In this document: one piece after another, positions 54,616 to 64,000 of the stretch
Layout: each line of letters opens with the position of its first letter
Position numbering within the stretch: the stretch's first letter is position 1
Origin: Sciurus carolinensis
Lineage: Eukaryota; Chordata; Mammalia; Rodentia; Sciuridae
Direction: 5' to 3'
DNA: 64,000 bases
Assembly: GCF_902686445.1 (NCBI RefSeq)
Contig: NC_062213.1
Span: forward strand, 37,460,741-37,524,740
Notes under the pieces: generated by a model
Told to the model about the DNA's origin: nothing
Seen by the model: the letters and a program-made list of their open reading frames with translations, nothing else
The model's database searches: none
Made by a program: the position numbers and the translations under genes

Positions 54616-57193
54616 AAATCCTAGCTTTGAGGCCCTGGACCAGGAAAACATGAGATTTGGGGGTTGATGTGCACCGAGGGAGGCCAGGCCTCAGCTGCAC
54701 CATAGGCCAGGTGCTGAGGGGATACGCGCTGCCTTAGTAAGCAGTCTTTCAGTTAGGAAGTCTGGGAGGAGATGCCAGTTTGGGAGTCTTAAAGATGAGT
54801 GAGAGCAAGCCTGGATTCTCCCCACAAGATGCCTCTAAGATGGGGAAGGTCATGCTGGGTAAAGAGAATTCCCTTTGGTCTGCTTCTGATTCTAGCCTCA
54901 GCTGCACTGGGCTCAGACTTGGTGCATCATCCCTGCTCCCCTGAAACTGCACCATGCACCTTTCTGATTCCCACCCTAAGCCCTCTTGTAAGCCAGACCT
55001 GCAACTTGGGTAATGTTAAACCCAGAGGTATGCCCAATGAAAGGGAATGGGAGCTAGTGGGTAACAGCTCCAGCCTCCCGTCTTTGGAGCAGAACAGAAT
55101 GGGTGGCATGAGCTTCTGAGGTCCAGTCAGAAGTGGGTCCCCCTGGCCTCTGGTAGTGACTGTGAACACTTACTCAATGGCTGTTCTTCCTCCCCTGCCT
55201 TATGCTTCCCTCTCTCTGGTACCTGCCATCTAACTTGCATACAAATCCTTGTCTCGGGCTCTGCTTCTCTGGGAGCCCAAATTAAGGCAAATATCAGAAA
55301 CAAAGATACCAAGGCAAGGGCCTATACTTTGAAATGAGGGCATGGAGAATTCGAGAGGCTGACTTGTTTTTCTGATGTATAAAGGTGCCTGGCAAGTTGG
55401 TGAGAGTTGGGAGTTATGGTCATGGCCAGATCACACAGGCCACTGCGTATGGAGTAAAGATCTTGGTTCTGTCCTATAAGCAGAAGTCAAAAGGGCCAAA
55501 GGAGTCATGATGGAAAGTGACCTGCTCAGAGTTACTTCTGGAAAGATGGTCCTTCTAACTCTTTGGAGGGTGAATTAGAAGGATGAGGCTGGAGGAATCA
55601 AGACACATTAGGAGGCCAAAGCAGTGCTCCAGAAGAGTGGCAAGAAGAATCTAGACTAGCAGGGAAGCCCCAAAGATGGGAGGAGGAATGGACCAAGAAA
55701 TATTTGGGAGGTGAAAGTCACCTAGAGTGACTAATTCATCACTCGTTTCCCAGGACTTGCCTGAATTTTGCACTAAACCAGGGTGGTTGGTCACCCGAAA
55801 TCCAGCAAAGTAGCAAGGGGTTAAAGGAGATAAAGGGACCAAGAATGAGCTATCTATTTCAGACTTAGAAAATTATGGGGTTTGCAATCACCTGTGAAAA
55901 TGAACATAAGAGAAGCTGGTCTTAAAATTGAGACAATGCAGTTGGTTGGGACAGATGTAACTGGAGGGGTCTTTAGGACTTACATGTAGATGTAACAGCA
56001 ACATTCGGGATTTAGTAAGCAGTAGAAGAAATAGTGAGATTAGTCTAGACCACCCTGGGAAAGTGATAGGATGACCTTGTGTGACTAAGAGTCCTTTCTT
56101 CGTGGTGAGTGAACCATGGTCCTCCCTGGAATGCTGATTTTAAACATTGTGACCATCCCCTGAGATGGTTATGAAGCCTGCTCATACTGGGAGAGCAGCG
56201 TTCATGGTTGTTTAGATTGTATTCACAGATATAGCAATTTGTCACCTACTGGGGCACAGGGACTTGAAGACAGGAAAGACTTAAAGGCAACTACAAATAA
56301 AGCTGCAAATTCAAGTCTCCCTGCCTGGGGAGCTAACCATGTGATAGAGAGGTAACACCCACTGCCAGATGCACGCAGGGCGATGCACGCAGACACTAGG
56401 AGGAGGGCGGAAGCACCTGGAGAAAACCAGCGGCAAGTGTCCAGCACCAAGCTCGGCAGGCGCATCAGCCCTCTCCTTCCCGGTCCTGTTCAGCCTGGAG
56501 AGCACACTCTGCTTTCAGCTGCAGCAGGACCCTCCTGTGCCACCAAGCACCAGTCCTTCCTCTTGCATGCCACTAGCTGATACCCAGGTGTCCCCGCCTT
56601 CTTCAGCCTATTTCAGGACCTCCCAGGGCACACTCTCCTTCCTGCATTTTAAACTAATAGATGAAGAGATCAATATCTATTACTCTTCTCCCTCTGAAAG
56701 CACATGAGTTTTTTTGAGAAGTTTGTATGTTATGCTACATCCTAACCCGGACCAGGAGTTGGGGCACCTGGACTTGATATATAGCATTGTCTTTTACTCT
56801 GTTTCTGGAGGATTCACTTCTCTGGATCTCCTAGCTTCTCACACCTGAAAAATAAGGTGCTGACTGGACCAGTGAATTCCAATCTATGGCAGAGCAGACA
56901 AGAGGCACCAGAACCAGAAGTGTAGGACTTCCTCTAGGGATGTGTTCCAGGCTGTCCCTAGCACCTTTATCACAGCGCTCCTGTGCCACTTCAACTAAGG
57001 AGCTTCCCTCTAGATGACAGAGAGCACACCTGACATCTACCACTCCTGTCCCCGAGATTCCAGTGGGACCCTCCCCATTTCAATTCCAGTCTCAATCAAA
57101 CCTGTAGAAGGCTTTTCCTGATGATGGAAACATGGCTCATCATTTCTAGGGTGGAAGAAATATTGTGAATAACTCATTATATCACATGAACTT
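54616..57193. other. Unassigned sequence, about 2.6 kb
   Basis: A short LTR-like terminus (tctgcttctctgggagccca) near 55258 and an L2-like block near 55560-55850 are possible but unproven. Frames at 54799-55119 and 56369-56707 have no domain. Confidence 0.4.
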
Positions 57194-57423
57194 AAGATCC
57201 CTGTCAAGCGGGGGTGCGGTGGTGCACACCTGTAATCCCAGCAACTCAGGAGGCTGAGGCTGGAGGATTTTGCTAAGTCAGCCTTAGCAAAAGCAAAGCA
57301 CTAAGCAAACCAGTGAGACCCTGTCTCTAAATAAAATACAAAAAAGGACTGAGGATGTGTCTCAATGGTCAAGTGCTTCTGAATTCAATCCCTGGTACCC
57401 CCCCCAAAAAAGATCCATGTCAA
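57194..57423 (+). mobile_element. B1-dID SINE with 14 bp TSD
   Basis: aagatccctgtcaa (57194-57207) and aagatccatgtcaa (57410-57423) differ at one base. The head cacacctgtaatcccagcaa and the ID tail gatgtgtctcaatggtcaag are clear. Confidence 0.95.
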
Positions 57424-57844
57424 TGCTTAGTCATGAGCATTCTATGAGGCCACAATTTCTAGAAAACACTAATATGAATAGCTAAGTCACCTCCCTATGA
57501 TTTATTTTGCAAAGCATAGGAAAAGATAATGAGTCTTAAAAGAGTAGAAGGGGAGGCAGAATATGCTAGTGGGTCATGTTATGAAGCACAGACATCACAG
57601 AGTCATGTAGAATTCAAGATTATAGGTTGCCCCGGGTTCACATGGGAGAGGAGACAAGGGTCACTCCCAGTCCTACTGAGAAGACGTCTCAAGACTCATG
57701 TGATAACCCAAGGTTCCCCCATCCAGGATATCTACCCAGATCACTCTGTCCAAAGGAGGCTCTCCATGTACCTTCCTTCTTTTTACCATAAGCTCAACTC
57801 TCCGCTCTCTACTGCTGTGGATTACCAGCTAGTCAGGTCAAGTC
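57424..57844. other. Unassigned sequence
   Basis: No recognisable element. The 114-residue frame at 57529-57873 has no domain. Confidence 0.35.
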
Positions 57845-57960
57845 AGCATAAGCATTTATTGAGTGTCCACTGAGTTTGGAATCCGGCCAGATGGGGAGCA
57901 AAGGAAGTGGGGACAGAAGCAAACGAGTTTCAGGTCGTGATCTCAGGAAGCTTGCAGCGC
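57845..57960 (-). repeat. L2 LINE relic
   Basis: agcatttattgagtgtccac then gatctcaggaagcttgcag is antisense L2. Confidence 0.55.
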
Positions 57961-58672
57961 CCCCCCCTTCTGTCCCCAGCAACACAACTCTGAAGGTAGA
58001 AGAGAGAACCCTCGCAGACCGAACAGAAAAGGAGAACACATGTTCTTTTATTCACCTTGCAAAGATTGTTCAGATGTCGATGAGGGCACCTGGATTCTGT
58101 CTCATTACCCAAAGGAGTAAGGGGCAGGACTGCTTGTCCCCTGAACCTCCTTTCTGATCTGCGCAGGTCTAACAGTCCATCCCCGTGCAGTGGCCCAGGT
58201 GATGACCTATCGCCAGGTGGTTTGGACCCTTGTGGGTAGACCAGAACTCCTCTCACTCTTCGGGAAACTCGGAGTACAGGCTTCAATCTCCATGGAAAGA
58301 GAAACACACCAGTTTCACGCTTCTGCCTAAGCTATCACCCTACAAAATTGCTAACACAACAGGGTTTTCCTATTACCATAGCAACCCCAGTGTGTAAAAG
58401 GCAGGCTCCAGAGAGAAAAGGAGCTGAGATGCAGAGAAACCCAAGGTTCAGAAGGGAACATTGGAAGAGAGGAGCAGGCAGATTGGGCTGGTCACAGGCC
58501 TGACCCTGCCAGGGTGGCCTGGGGTCTCCACCTGGTCTGACCTGGTCCCAAAAGTGGGACAGTCTTTAGTTTCTTCTGCTGCCGTATTTCCTATAGAACT
58601 ATAGTATTGGGAAGTCCAAGAATAGGGACACTGCCCCAGTTTTCATTTCATTGGCATGAGGACTTTCTACCT
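57961..58672. other. Unassigned sequence
   Basis: No recognisable element. The 125-residue minus frame at 57930-58307 has no domain. Confidence 0.4.
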
Positions 58673-58715
58673 GTTTTCTTCTTCTTCTCTTCTCCTTCTC
58701 CTCCTCCTCCTCCTT
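58673..58715. repeat. (CTT)/(CTC) pyrimidine tract
   Basis: A nearly pure pyrimidine triplet run. The minus-strand frame shows it as a Glu/Lys-rich stretch, which is low complexity and not a domain. Confidence 0.9.
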
Positions 58716-59316
58716 TCTGGGAGATCTAGAGTAAGATACTTTTGTTGCAAATGATGTCATTCTGTGGCACAGTTTGAAAAAGACAGGAGGCAGACAAAGC
58801 TGCATGTGATACGAGGATGAAATCAAAGCGCTGGAAAGGAAGAACTGCAAACCTGAAGCCCTAAGCACTTTGTCCCTCTCGGTCAGTGCAGACAGTCCTT
58901 GGGTCTCTGCCCCTTCCAGGTCACAAGCCCAAGGGTACAAAGAGCTTCCATTCAAGTTTCAAAACACAACAACAATAAAAGCTACAACCAAATCAGTCTT
59001 CCTGCCAAGGGATCTGTATCTGCCTGAAATGAAACTGCAACAGACCAAGCTAAGGGGACTGGAGAAAGAAATGCATCTGACATCACGCACCCAGGTGCTT
59101 AGCAGGGCGCTTGGTCTTGAGCTAAAAGGTTGGCAGAGGAAGTACCAAGGAGGTAGCAGGCTTCTTGCTCTTGGTCTCAGTGTGTAGAATAGGTTCTCAT
59201 TCCTAAGACTGGAAGCATCACTGAACTTTGGGATGCATGGCTTTAAAGAAACTGTGTTCAATTTTATGTGCATGTGCCAAACATTTACATCTTTAAGCAA
59301 CACAGGTGGTGACACT

Positions 59317-59321
<5 letters not shown>
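58716..59321. other. Unassigned sequence
   Basis: No recognisable element. Confidence 0.35.

Positions 59322-59348
<27 letters not shown>
59322..59348. repeat. (GT)n microsatellite
   Basis: About 13 GT units. Confidence 0.96.
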
Positions 59349-59429
59349 TTATGCCCACATGCATTTTTCTAGCCATCAGAGCAGGGACTTAGCATAAGGG
59401 ACTTAAGCTTCAGCAGGAGCGAACAGCAG

Positions 59430-59680
59430 AGTGCTAAGAACACAGTTTCTCACCTCTGGGCCTTTGCACATGCTGTTCCCTCTCCCTGGAGTACCTTTCC
59501 ACATTTTCCTCTTTGGCTAACTCTGAAGCATCCACCAGCATAACTGAATCATCCCCTCATATCAGAAACTTCTTTGGTACCCCAGTTTTGGTTCAGAGCA
59601 TCTCCTGAAAGGAGGCTCCTTAGTAGTTATGACATACTCTGCCTGTGATTTGACTAAGCTCTCACTGGTAGAGGGAGTTA
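59430..59680 (+). repeat. L2 LINE relic, sense
   Basis: ctctgggcctttgcacatgc and tgttccctctccctggagta are hallmark sense L2 words. The rest is diverged. Confidence 0.85.
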
Positions 59681-59749
59681 CATCTGCTAGGACGTGGAAG
59701 ACTGTGCAACGGCACACCCACTGTCCCTTATACACACCTGTTGTGGGTG

Positions 59750-59950
59750 GGTAGGTGCTTTGCTATAGGCCGGGGTGTTGGTATCTCATTGAAACCATCC
59801 CACAGTAGGCATGTATGTCCCCAGCTTACAGACAAGATAACTGAGGCTCAGAGAAGGAAAGAAACTTCCCAAAGTCAAATACCTATTCAATGGCAAAGCA
59901 GGTCTTCAAAGGACTTGGGCGAAAGCTTGTGCCTTAACCATGGTGCTTCG
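59750..59950 (-). repeat. MIR SINE relic
   Basis: agcttacagacaagataact, gaggctcagagaaggaaaga and caatggcaaagcaggtcttc are antisense MIR. Confidence 0.82.
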
Positions 59951-60489
59951 AGGTTTTCCCTCACACATTCCTGGGGCTTTAAGCAGTGTTTTCTCAGTCC
60001 ACACGAGTTGATAAAACAGTGTGGCCATTTTGTGCCATTGGCTTCCTGTTTCCTTTGTAAGTCTTGCCAAAAACCTTGGTAGCAAAAAATTAAGCACTCA
60101 AGTCTGAAGAACCAATGCCAGGATGGTACTGGTCTCTGCAAAGGCCTGGGAGATGGACCCAGGGCAAGGACGCACTCTGTTCAGGGCCAGTCAGCATTTC
60201 TATGCCATGACCTACTGATTCCTCCTCCAAATGTATACATGTCCTAAATGCTGGAAGCTCTACCTTGGGTTTAACTCATACAGAGTCTCTTCTTTCTGAC
60301 TCCTGAGGTTTAAAATTCATGTTCTCTTATTCAAAGTTGTGTTTCTAATGAGGATGGCGGAAGCTGACGTTAAAATGTCGACACCATCAGTCATGGAAAA
60401 GCAAAGGGAGCTGGCCAACGCACCAGCTGTGGACAGCTGGGAAGTCGGTTTTGTTCCCTACTTACTGCAGTGGAGGAAAGTCACTCTGA
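59951..60489. other. Unassigned sequence
   Basis: No recognisable element. Overlapping frames near 59741-60141 include MIR sequence. Confidence 0.35.
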
Positions 60490-60860
60490 GAGATACCTTT
60501 GTTGTTCTGCACCCCAAGCCCACTCCACCTCACCATGAAGTGACAGCCACCGGCAACTTGGCATGGCTCTTAAGAGAAGAGTCATGGCACAGATTCATCA
60601 CCTCCAGAACACAGGAAAACCAAGTCCAAGAACTGTAAGAAATAAGTTCCACCAACAACCTGAATGAACTGGAAATAGGCCCCTGAGCTCAAGATGAGAA
60701 CCTTGAACTCAGTCTGTAACACCCTGAGCAGGAAACACAGCTGGGCCATGCCCAAACTTCTGATCTATGGAAATTCTGAGATGCGAAGCAAATTATTTTC
60801 AGCTGCTAACTTGTGGTCATTTGTTACACGACATAGAAACTACCTCCTCAGGGAAGAGCA
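60490..60860 (+). mobile_element. MLT/ERVL-class LTR, 3' portion
   Basis: aacaacctgaatgaactgga, accctgagcaggaaacacag, gctgctaacttgtggtcatt and gttacacgacatagaaacta follow the 3' part of an MLT-class LTR. Confidence 0.65.
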
Positions 60861-60931
60861 GCATTAGAGTTCCTTCTTATCCTTTGCCTGCTTCCCCACA
60901 GGTACAGAGAGTGCTTTGATAAGGCCAAGGA

Positions 60932-61142
60932 GCCGGACACAGTGGCACGTGCCAGTAATCCCAGCAGCTGAGGAGGCTGAGTTAGGAGGATCGCAAGTCC
61001 TAAGCCAGCCTCAGCAATTTAGCAAGAGCCTGTCTCAAAATTAAAAATAAAAAATGGGCTGGGAATGTGGCTCAGTGGTTAAACGTCTCTGGGTTTAAAC
61101 CCTGGAACAAAAAAAAAAAAACAAAAGAAAGAAAAGAAAAAA
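60932..61142 (+). mobile_element. B1-dID SINE
   Basis: The head gtgccagtaatcccagcagc and the ID tail ggaatgtggctcagtggtta, with a diverged box B (gggtttaaaccctgg) and a GAAA-rich tail. Confidence 0.92.
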
Positions 61143-62029
61143 ATAGAGAGAGAAGGCTATAGAAGAGATGCTGGGACAGAGAATCTCCCAGCTCTGGGTG
61201 CTCAGAGTCTTCCCCATGTGGGCGACAGTTCTCTTACATTCAGAGGCTCCACCTGGATCTGATGCCTTGGGGGGCTCTTCCACAGTCCCCCCACCACCAT
61301 CGTCATGCTACCACATGCCTTAACTGAAGGCCTGGGAGGTCTGGGGTATGTGTGCCCGGGGACAGCTGCATGGGCTCGTTCAGAGGGAAAGATTCCTCTA
61401 CCTCCAGCGTGGCAGATTCTCTCCTTAAAAATTAAAGATGAGCATTTGGTAGACATCCCAAGGCCCTGAGAAGAAAAGATAATGTGGTCACCTGAACTGG
61501 GTAGAGGGCAGGAGGTAGGGGGTAGTGATAAGAGGAAGATTCAAAACTGGGTCAAGGCCTGAGCTGGGGAGGAGGGAGGTGGCCCAGGTGCTGATGGAGA
61601 GAGGATGGGACAGGAGGGTTGACTCCATGATGCGTGGATTCTAAGCCAGGGTAGCCTAATTCTGGATATTCCCCATCAGTTCCCTCTTTCCTTTTCACCT
61701 CCATGCTCTGTTCCTAGTAGCAACTTTTACTTAAAAAAAAAAGGTCTAAGTCCTTCCTTTACCTTGTGCTCCCTCGCCAGTAGGTAGAGAATATAGGTGC
61801 CCTCTCCGGGGCTATTTGCACACGAGTAGAAAAGTGTGGGAAGTCCAGAGACCTTCAGGACCCTGAAGAATGAAATAATGAATGGTGGGGACACAGAATG
61901 GAGGAGGCCGTGTGGGTGTGGGGGGTGGGCGAGCAGGCAGTAAACTTCCAGGAGTCCCCAGTCCAGATGTTGGCAGCTGTCCATCTGACTACTGGTTAGG
62001 GCCAAATGTTCCAGGACATCAAGAAAACT
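61143..62029. other. Unassigned sequence
   Basis: No recognisable element. G-rich near 61910-61935. Confidence 0.4.
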
Positions 62030-62150
62030 TCCATTTTTACTCCCCTAACTTTAGACTAGAGAAGCAGGGTCTGCCAAGGTTAAAGTAATATGTCCAAAGC
62101 TCCTCATTTCTCCTTTCTTAGAGGCAGGGCTTTGTCTAGAATGAAGGCCC
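62030..62150 (-). repeat. Possible MIR relic
   Basis: ccaaggttaaagtaatatgt then ccaaagctcctcatttctcc loosely follows antisense MIR (gaggttaagtaacttgccca). Confidence 0.35.
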
Positions 62151-62513
62151 TTGAGGAGGGACTACTGATCCACATAATTCCATTGTCACCAGCATGAATG
62201 GATGTGGAAGGAATCCAGAAAGGTCAAGAGGCTCAAAGGGGAAAGGGAAGCCAAATGAGGTCACCTACTGATCTGGCTGCAGTTGGAGGCCCCCAAGGGA
62301 GCCAAAGGGAAGGTTGCCCCAAGTGAAGAGCTCTCAGGGAGAGGCGGTGTGAACAGCAAGCAGAAGGGGCAGGCCAGCAAGACTGTGAGAAAGCGTTATT
62401 GCTGCCCTTTAGGCCTGGCCTCGAGCTCTGCCAAACAGGTGCAGCAGCCCCTTCGTGAGCCTCCTGCCTCCCATCTCCATTCTGTCCCCACACTGCTGCT
62501 AGATGGATCAATC
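62151..62513. other. Unassigned sequence
   Basis: No recognisable element. Confidence 0.35.
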
Positions 62514-62576
62514 TTGCTGGGATTGAACTCAGGACCTCATGCATGCCAGGCGAGCATTCATCCCCACTCTAAGAGA
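62514..62576 (-). mobile_element. ID SINE fragment
   Basis: gctgggattgaactcaggac and catgcatgccaggcgagcat are the antisense ID 3' half. Box A is lost. Confidence 0.75.
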
Positions 62577-62602
62577 CAAATTAGCTCTTTCTGCTTTTCC
62601 AA

Positions 62603-62720
62603 TGCCATGGCCTGAGCTACTTTCTTCTCCCACGCCATCCCGCCATGATGCTCTGCCTCACCATGGACCCAGAGCTATAGGGTCATCCACCTATAGACTG
62701 AGACCTCTGAAACTGAATCT
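62603..62720 (+). mobile_element. MaLR-type LTR fragment
   Basis: ccgccatgatgctctgcctc and tagactgagacctctgaaac match the same internal segment as the LTRs at 7426 and 17608. Confidence 0.65.
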
Positions 62721-63118
62721 GGATTAGGATCAACATGAACCCTGATCATTTCTGTCCTCCAGTTTCCGTTCTCTTCAAGATGGAGGAAGGACAAGTGCAC
62801 ATCACTCAAGCAATTCCTCTGAGCTGTACTCTCTGCCAGCATGTCCCTGGGGGCTCAGGTGCAGATCCTCTGTAGTCTGACTCTTCAGAGAGTAAGTGAG
62901 AGAGAGACCCTGGGGAGAGACCAATAGAGTTCACCCCTTCCCCAAGTCCCCAAGGAGAGTGTGGGTGCTGCATGATGTGTCACCCATCATTAATGCTACA
63001 TTGCTCTTTCACTCTTTAGCATGACTGGGGACAGCACACTGACCCAGACAGTGCCCACCTGACAGTCTCCATTTTCCATGAAGCTACTGACAATACCCAT
63101 GAAGAAGTATCTTATATC
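62721..63118. other. Unassigned sequence
   Basis: No recognisable element. Confidence 0.35.
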
Positions 63119-63248
63119 AGAATATAGTGAGGGGCTGGGAATATAGCTCCGTTGGTAGAGCGCTTGCCTTGCAAGCACAAGGCCCTGGGTTCTAATCCCC
63201 AGCACCACAAAAAAAAAAAAAAAAAAAAAAAAAAAAGAATATAGTGAG
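63119..63248 (+). mobile_element. Young-looking full ID SINE, perfect 13 bp TSD
   Basis: agaatatagtgag is exact at 63119-63131 and 63236-63248. Box A is tagctccgttggtagag. Box B is ggttctaatcc (63188-63198, 11 nt). An uninterrupted A-tail of about 27 suggests recent insertion. Confidence 0.97.
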
Positions 63249-63499
63249 TATGAAGCACTGAACCCTTATACCTTACATCTCTACCTTGGTCCCCAGTGTC
63301 CCAGCCAGGTTCAGCAGCAGGGGCAGTGAAACCAGTTGTCCCTCAACCCTGAGGATCAAGGGTCTCACTGATGCCTGACTGTGGGTGGCAAGACCATGCC
63401 GGTGCAGCCTCTGCAGACTTCCTGCTGCCTGTCCTTAGGCATGAACTTCAGGGAAACCTCCTTGCCAAGACCAGACTTCAGAAATATGCAGCTCCAGAT
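63249..63499. other. Unassigned sequence
   Basis: No recognisable element. Confidence 0.35.
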
Positions 63500-63622
63500 G
63501 GAAAGGGGAATTACTGGGGAATAAACGTGACCAAATTTATGCTAAGTACAGGTGAGAATGTGTCACAAAGTATCTCACGATTAGGTCGAATTATAACATA
63601 CTAATAAAAATTGATTTAAAAA
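63500..63622 (+). mobile_element. Probable L1 3' end
   Basis: aataaacgtgaccaaattta, gtgagaatgtgtcacaaagt and taacatactaataaaaattg resemble the squirrel-lineage L1 3'UTR seen antisense at 12150-12250. Confidence 0.45.
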
Positions 63623-64000
63623 AGATCATTCACATCACTCCTCACCTCAGCGGTTCCCGCTGTCCACTGTCAGAGCCACTCTGCCTGGTCTAGAAGGCCT
63701 CGGCTCCACCAATTAGAAACACTGTGGACCAGAACACCTGGCTGGAGAGCCTTAAGTAGGAAGGGTATTGGAGACAAGGAAGTCTGGAGGTAGGCGCCCT
63801 GCACTGACCAGCAGCTCACCCTCCTCACTCTCGGCCCACCTTTCCCCGTCCTGTCCTTAGCATGTGGGTTTACCACCTCGAGGTTGCAAGCTGGTTGTCA
63901 CAATGCCACTTCACATGTGCATTCCAAGCTAGAAAGGCTTCTGACCAGCAGCCATGACTGTCCTTGCTTAGGGGAGCAAAGCACAGCTCTGCTGAAAACC
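63623..64000. other. Unassigned sequence to window end
   Basis: No recognisable element or exon. Confidence 0.35.

Noticed and set aside
57930..58307. 125-residue minus frame
   Set aside because: Overlaps an L2 relic and opposing frames. No domain.
58599..58955. 118-residue minus frame with a Glu/Lys-rich run
   Set aside because: The charged run is the CTT/CTC low-complexity tract read in antisense.

Overview
The window is mammalian nuclear DNA, most likely from a squirrel-family rodent (Sciuridae). The main evidence is the short interspersed repeats. Many are composites of a 7SL-derived B1 head and a tRNA-derived ID tail, and others are free ID elements with a Pol III box A (tagctcagttggtagag) and box B. 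This B1-dID plus ID repertoire is characteristic of squirrels and their relatives. Species cannot be fixed from the sequence. I found no protein-coding gene, exon series, CpG island, structural RNA gene, CRISPR array or prokaryotic feature that I could defend. Every open frame I considered is short, and many of the longer ones overlap repeats. The window is best read as intergenic or deep intronic DNA.

Layout. 1-9 kb: mostly unassigned AT-rich sequence with MIR and L2 relics, one B1-dID SINE, a GT microsatellite and a complete solo MaLR-type LTR (7.4-7.8 kb). 9.2-15.7 kb: a LINE-1 block with an old plus-strand L1 split by a MaLR LTR, a minus-strand L1, and an older L1 3' region apparently interrupted by an ID and a younger L1 tail. 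17.6-19.5 kb: two LTRs (MaLR and MLT1). 21.2-22.7 kb: nested SINEs inside an L1 tail and a MIR. 22.7-26.2 kb: one L1 interrupted by a B1 SINE, a candidate class II (ERVK/IAP-like) LTR and a MaLR LTR. 26.3-27.3 kb: an unexplained 947 bp insertion between 15 bp direct repeats. 27.3-29.3 kb: a Tigger-like DNA transposon and MLT-class LTRs. 29.3-36.7 kb: mainly unassigned sequence with SINEs, MIR/L2 and a short TSD-flanked retrocopy. 36.8-49.4 kb: LTRs, microsatellites, L2, a MER5-like hAT relic, MIRs and an MLT1. 49.4-64 kb: ID SINEs, several MIRs, MLT-class LTRs and L2.

Possible function is limited to a few motifs. There are two perfect matches to the CTCF core, at 20.94 kb (minus) and 39.56 kb (plus), pointing away from each other. 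There is also a weak candidate signal-peptide first exon on the minus strand near 37.5 kb. No undescribed biological system is evident. The most unusual items are the TSD-flanked insertions of unknown source, the IAP-like LTR lodged against a SINE tail, and two ID copies that share an 11-nt box B.
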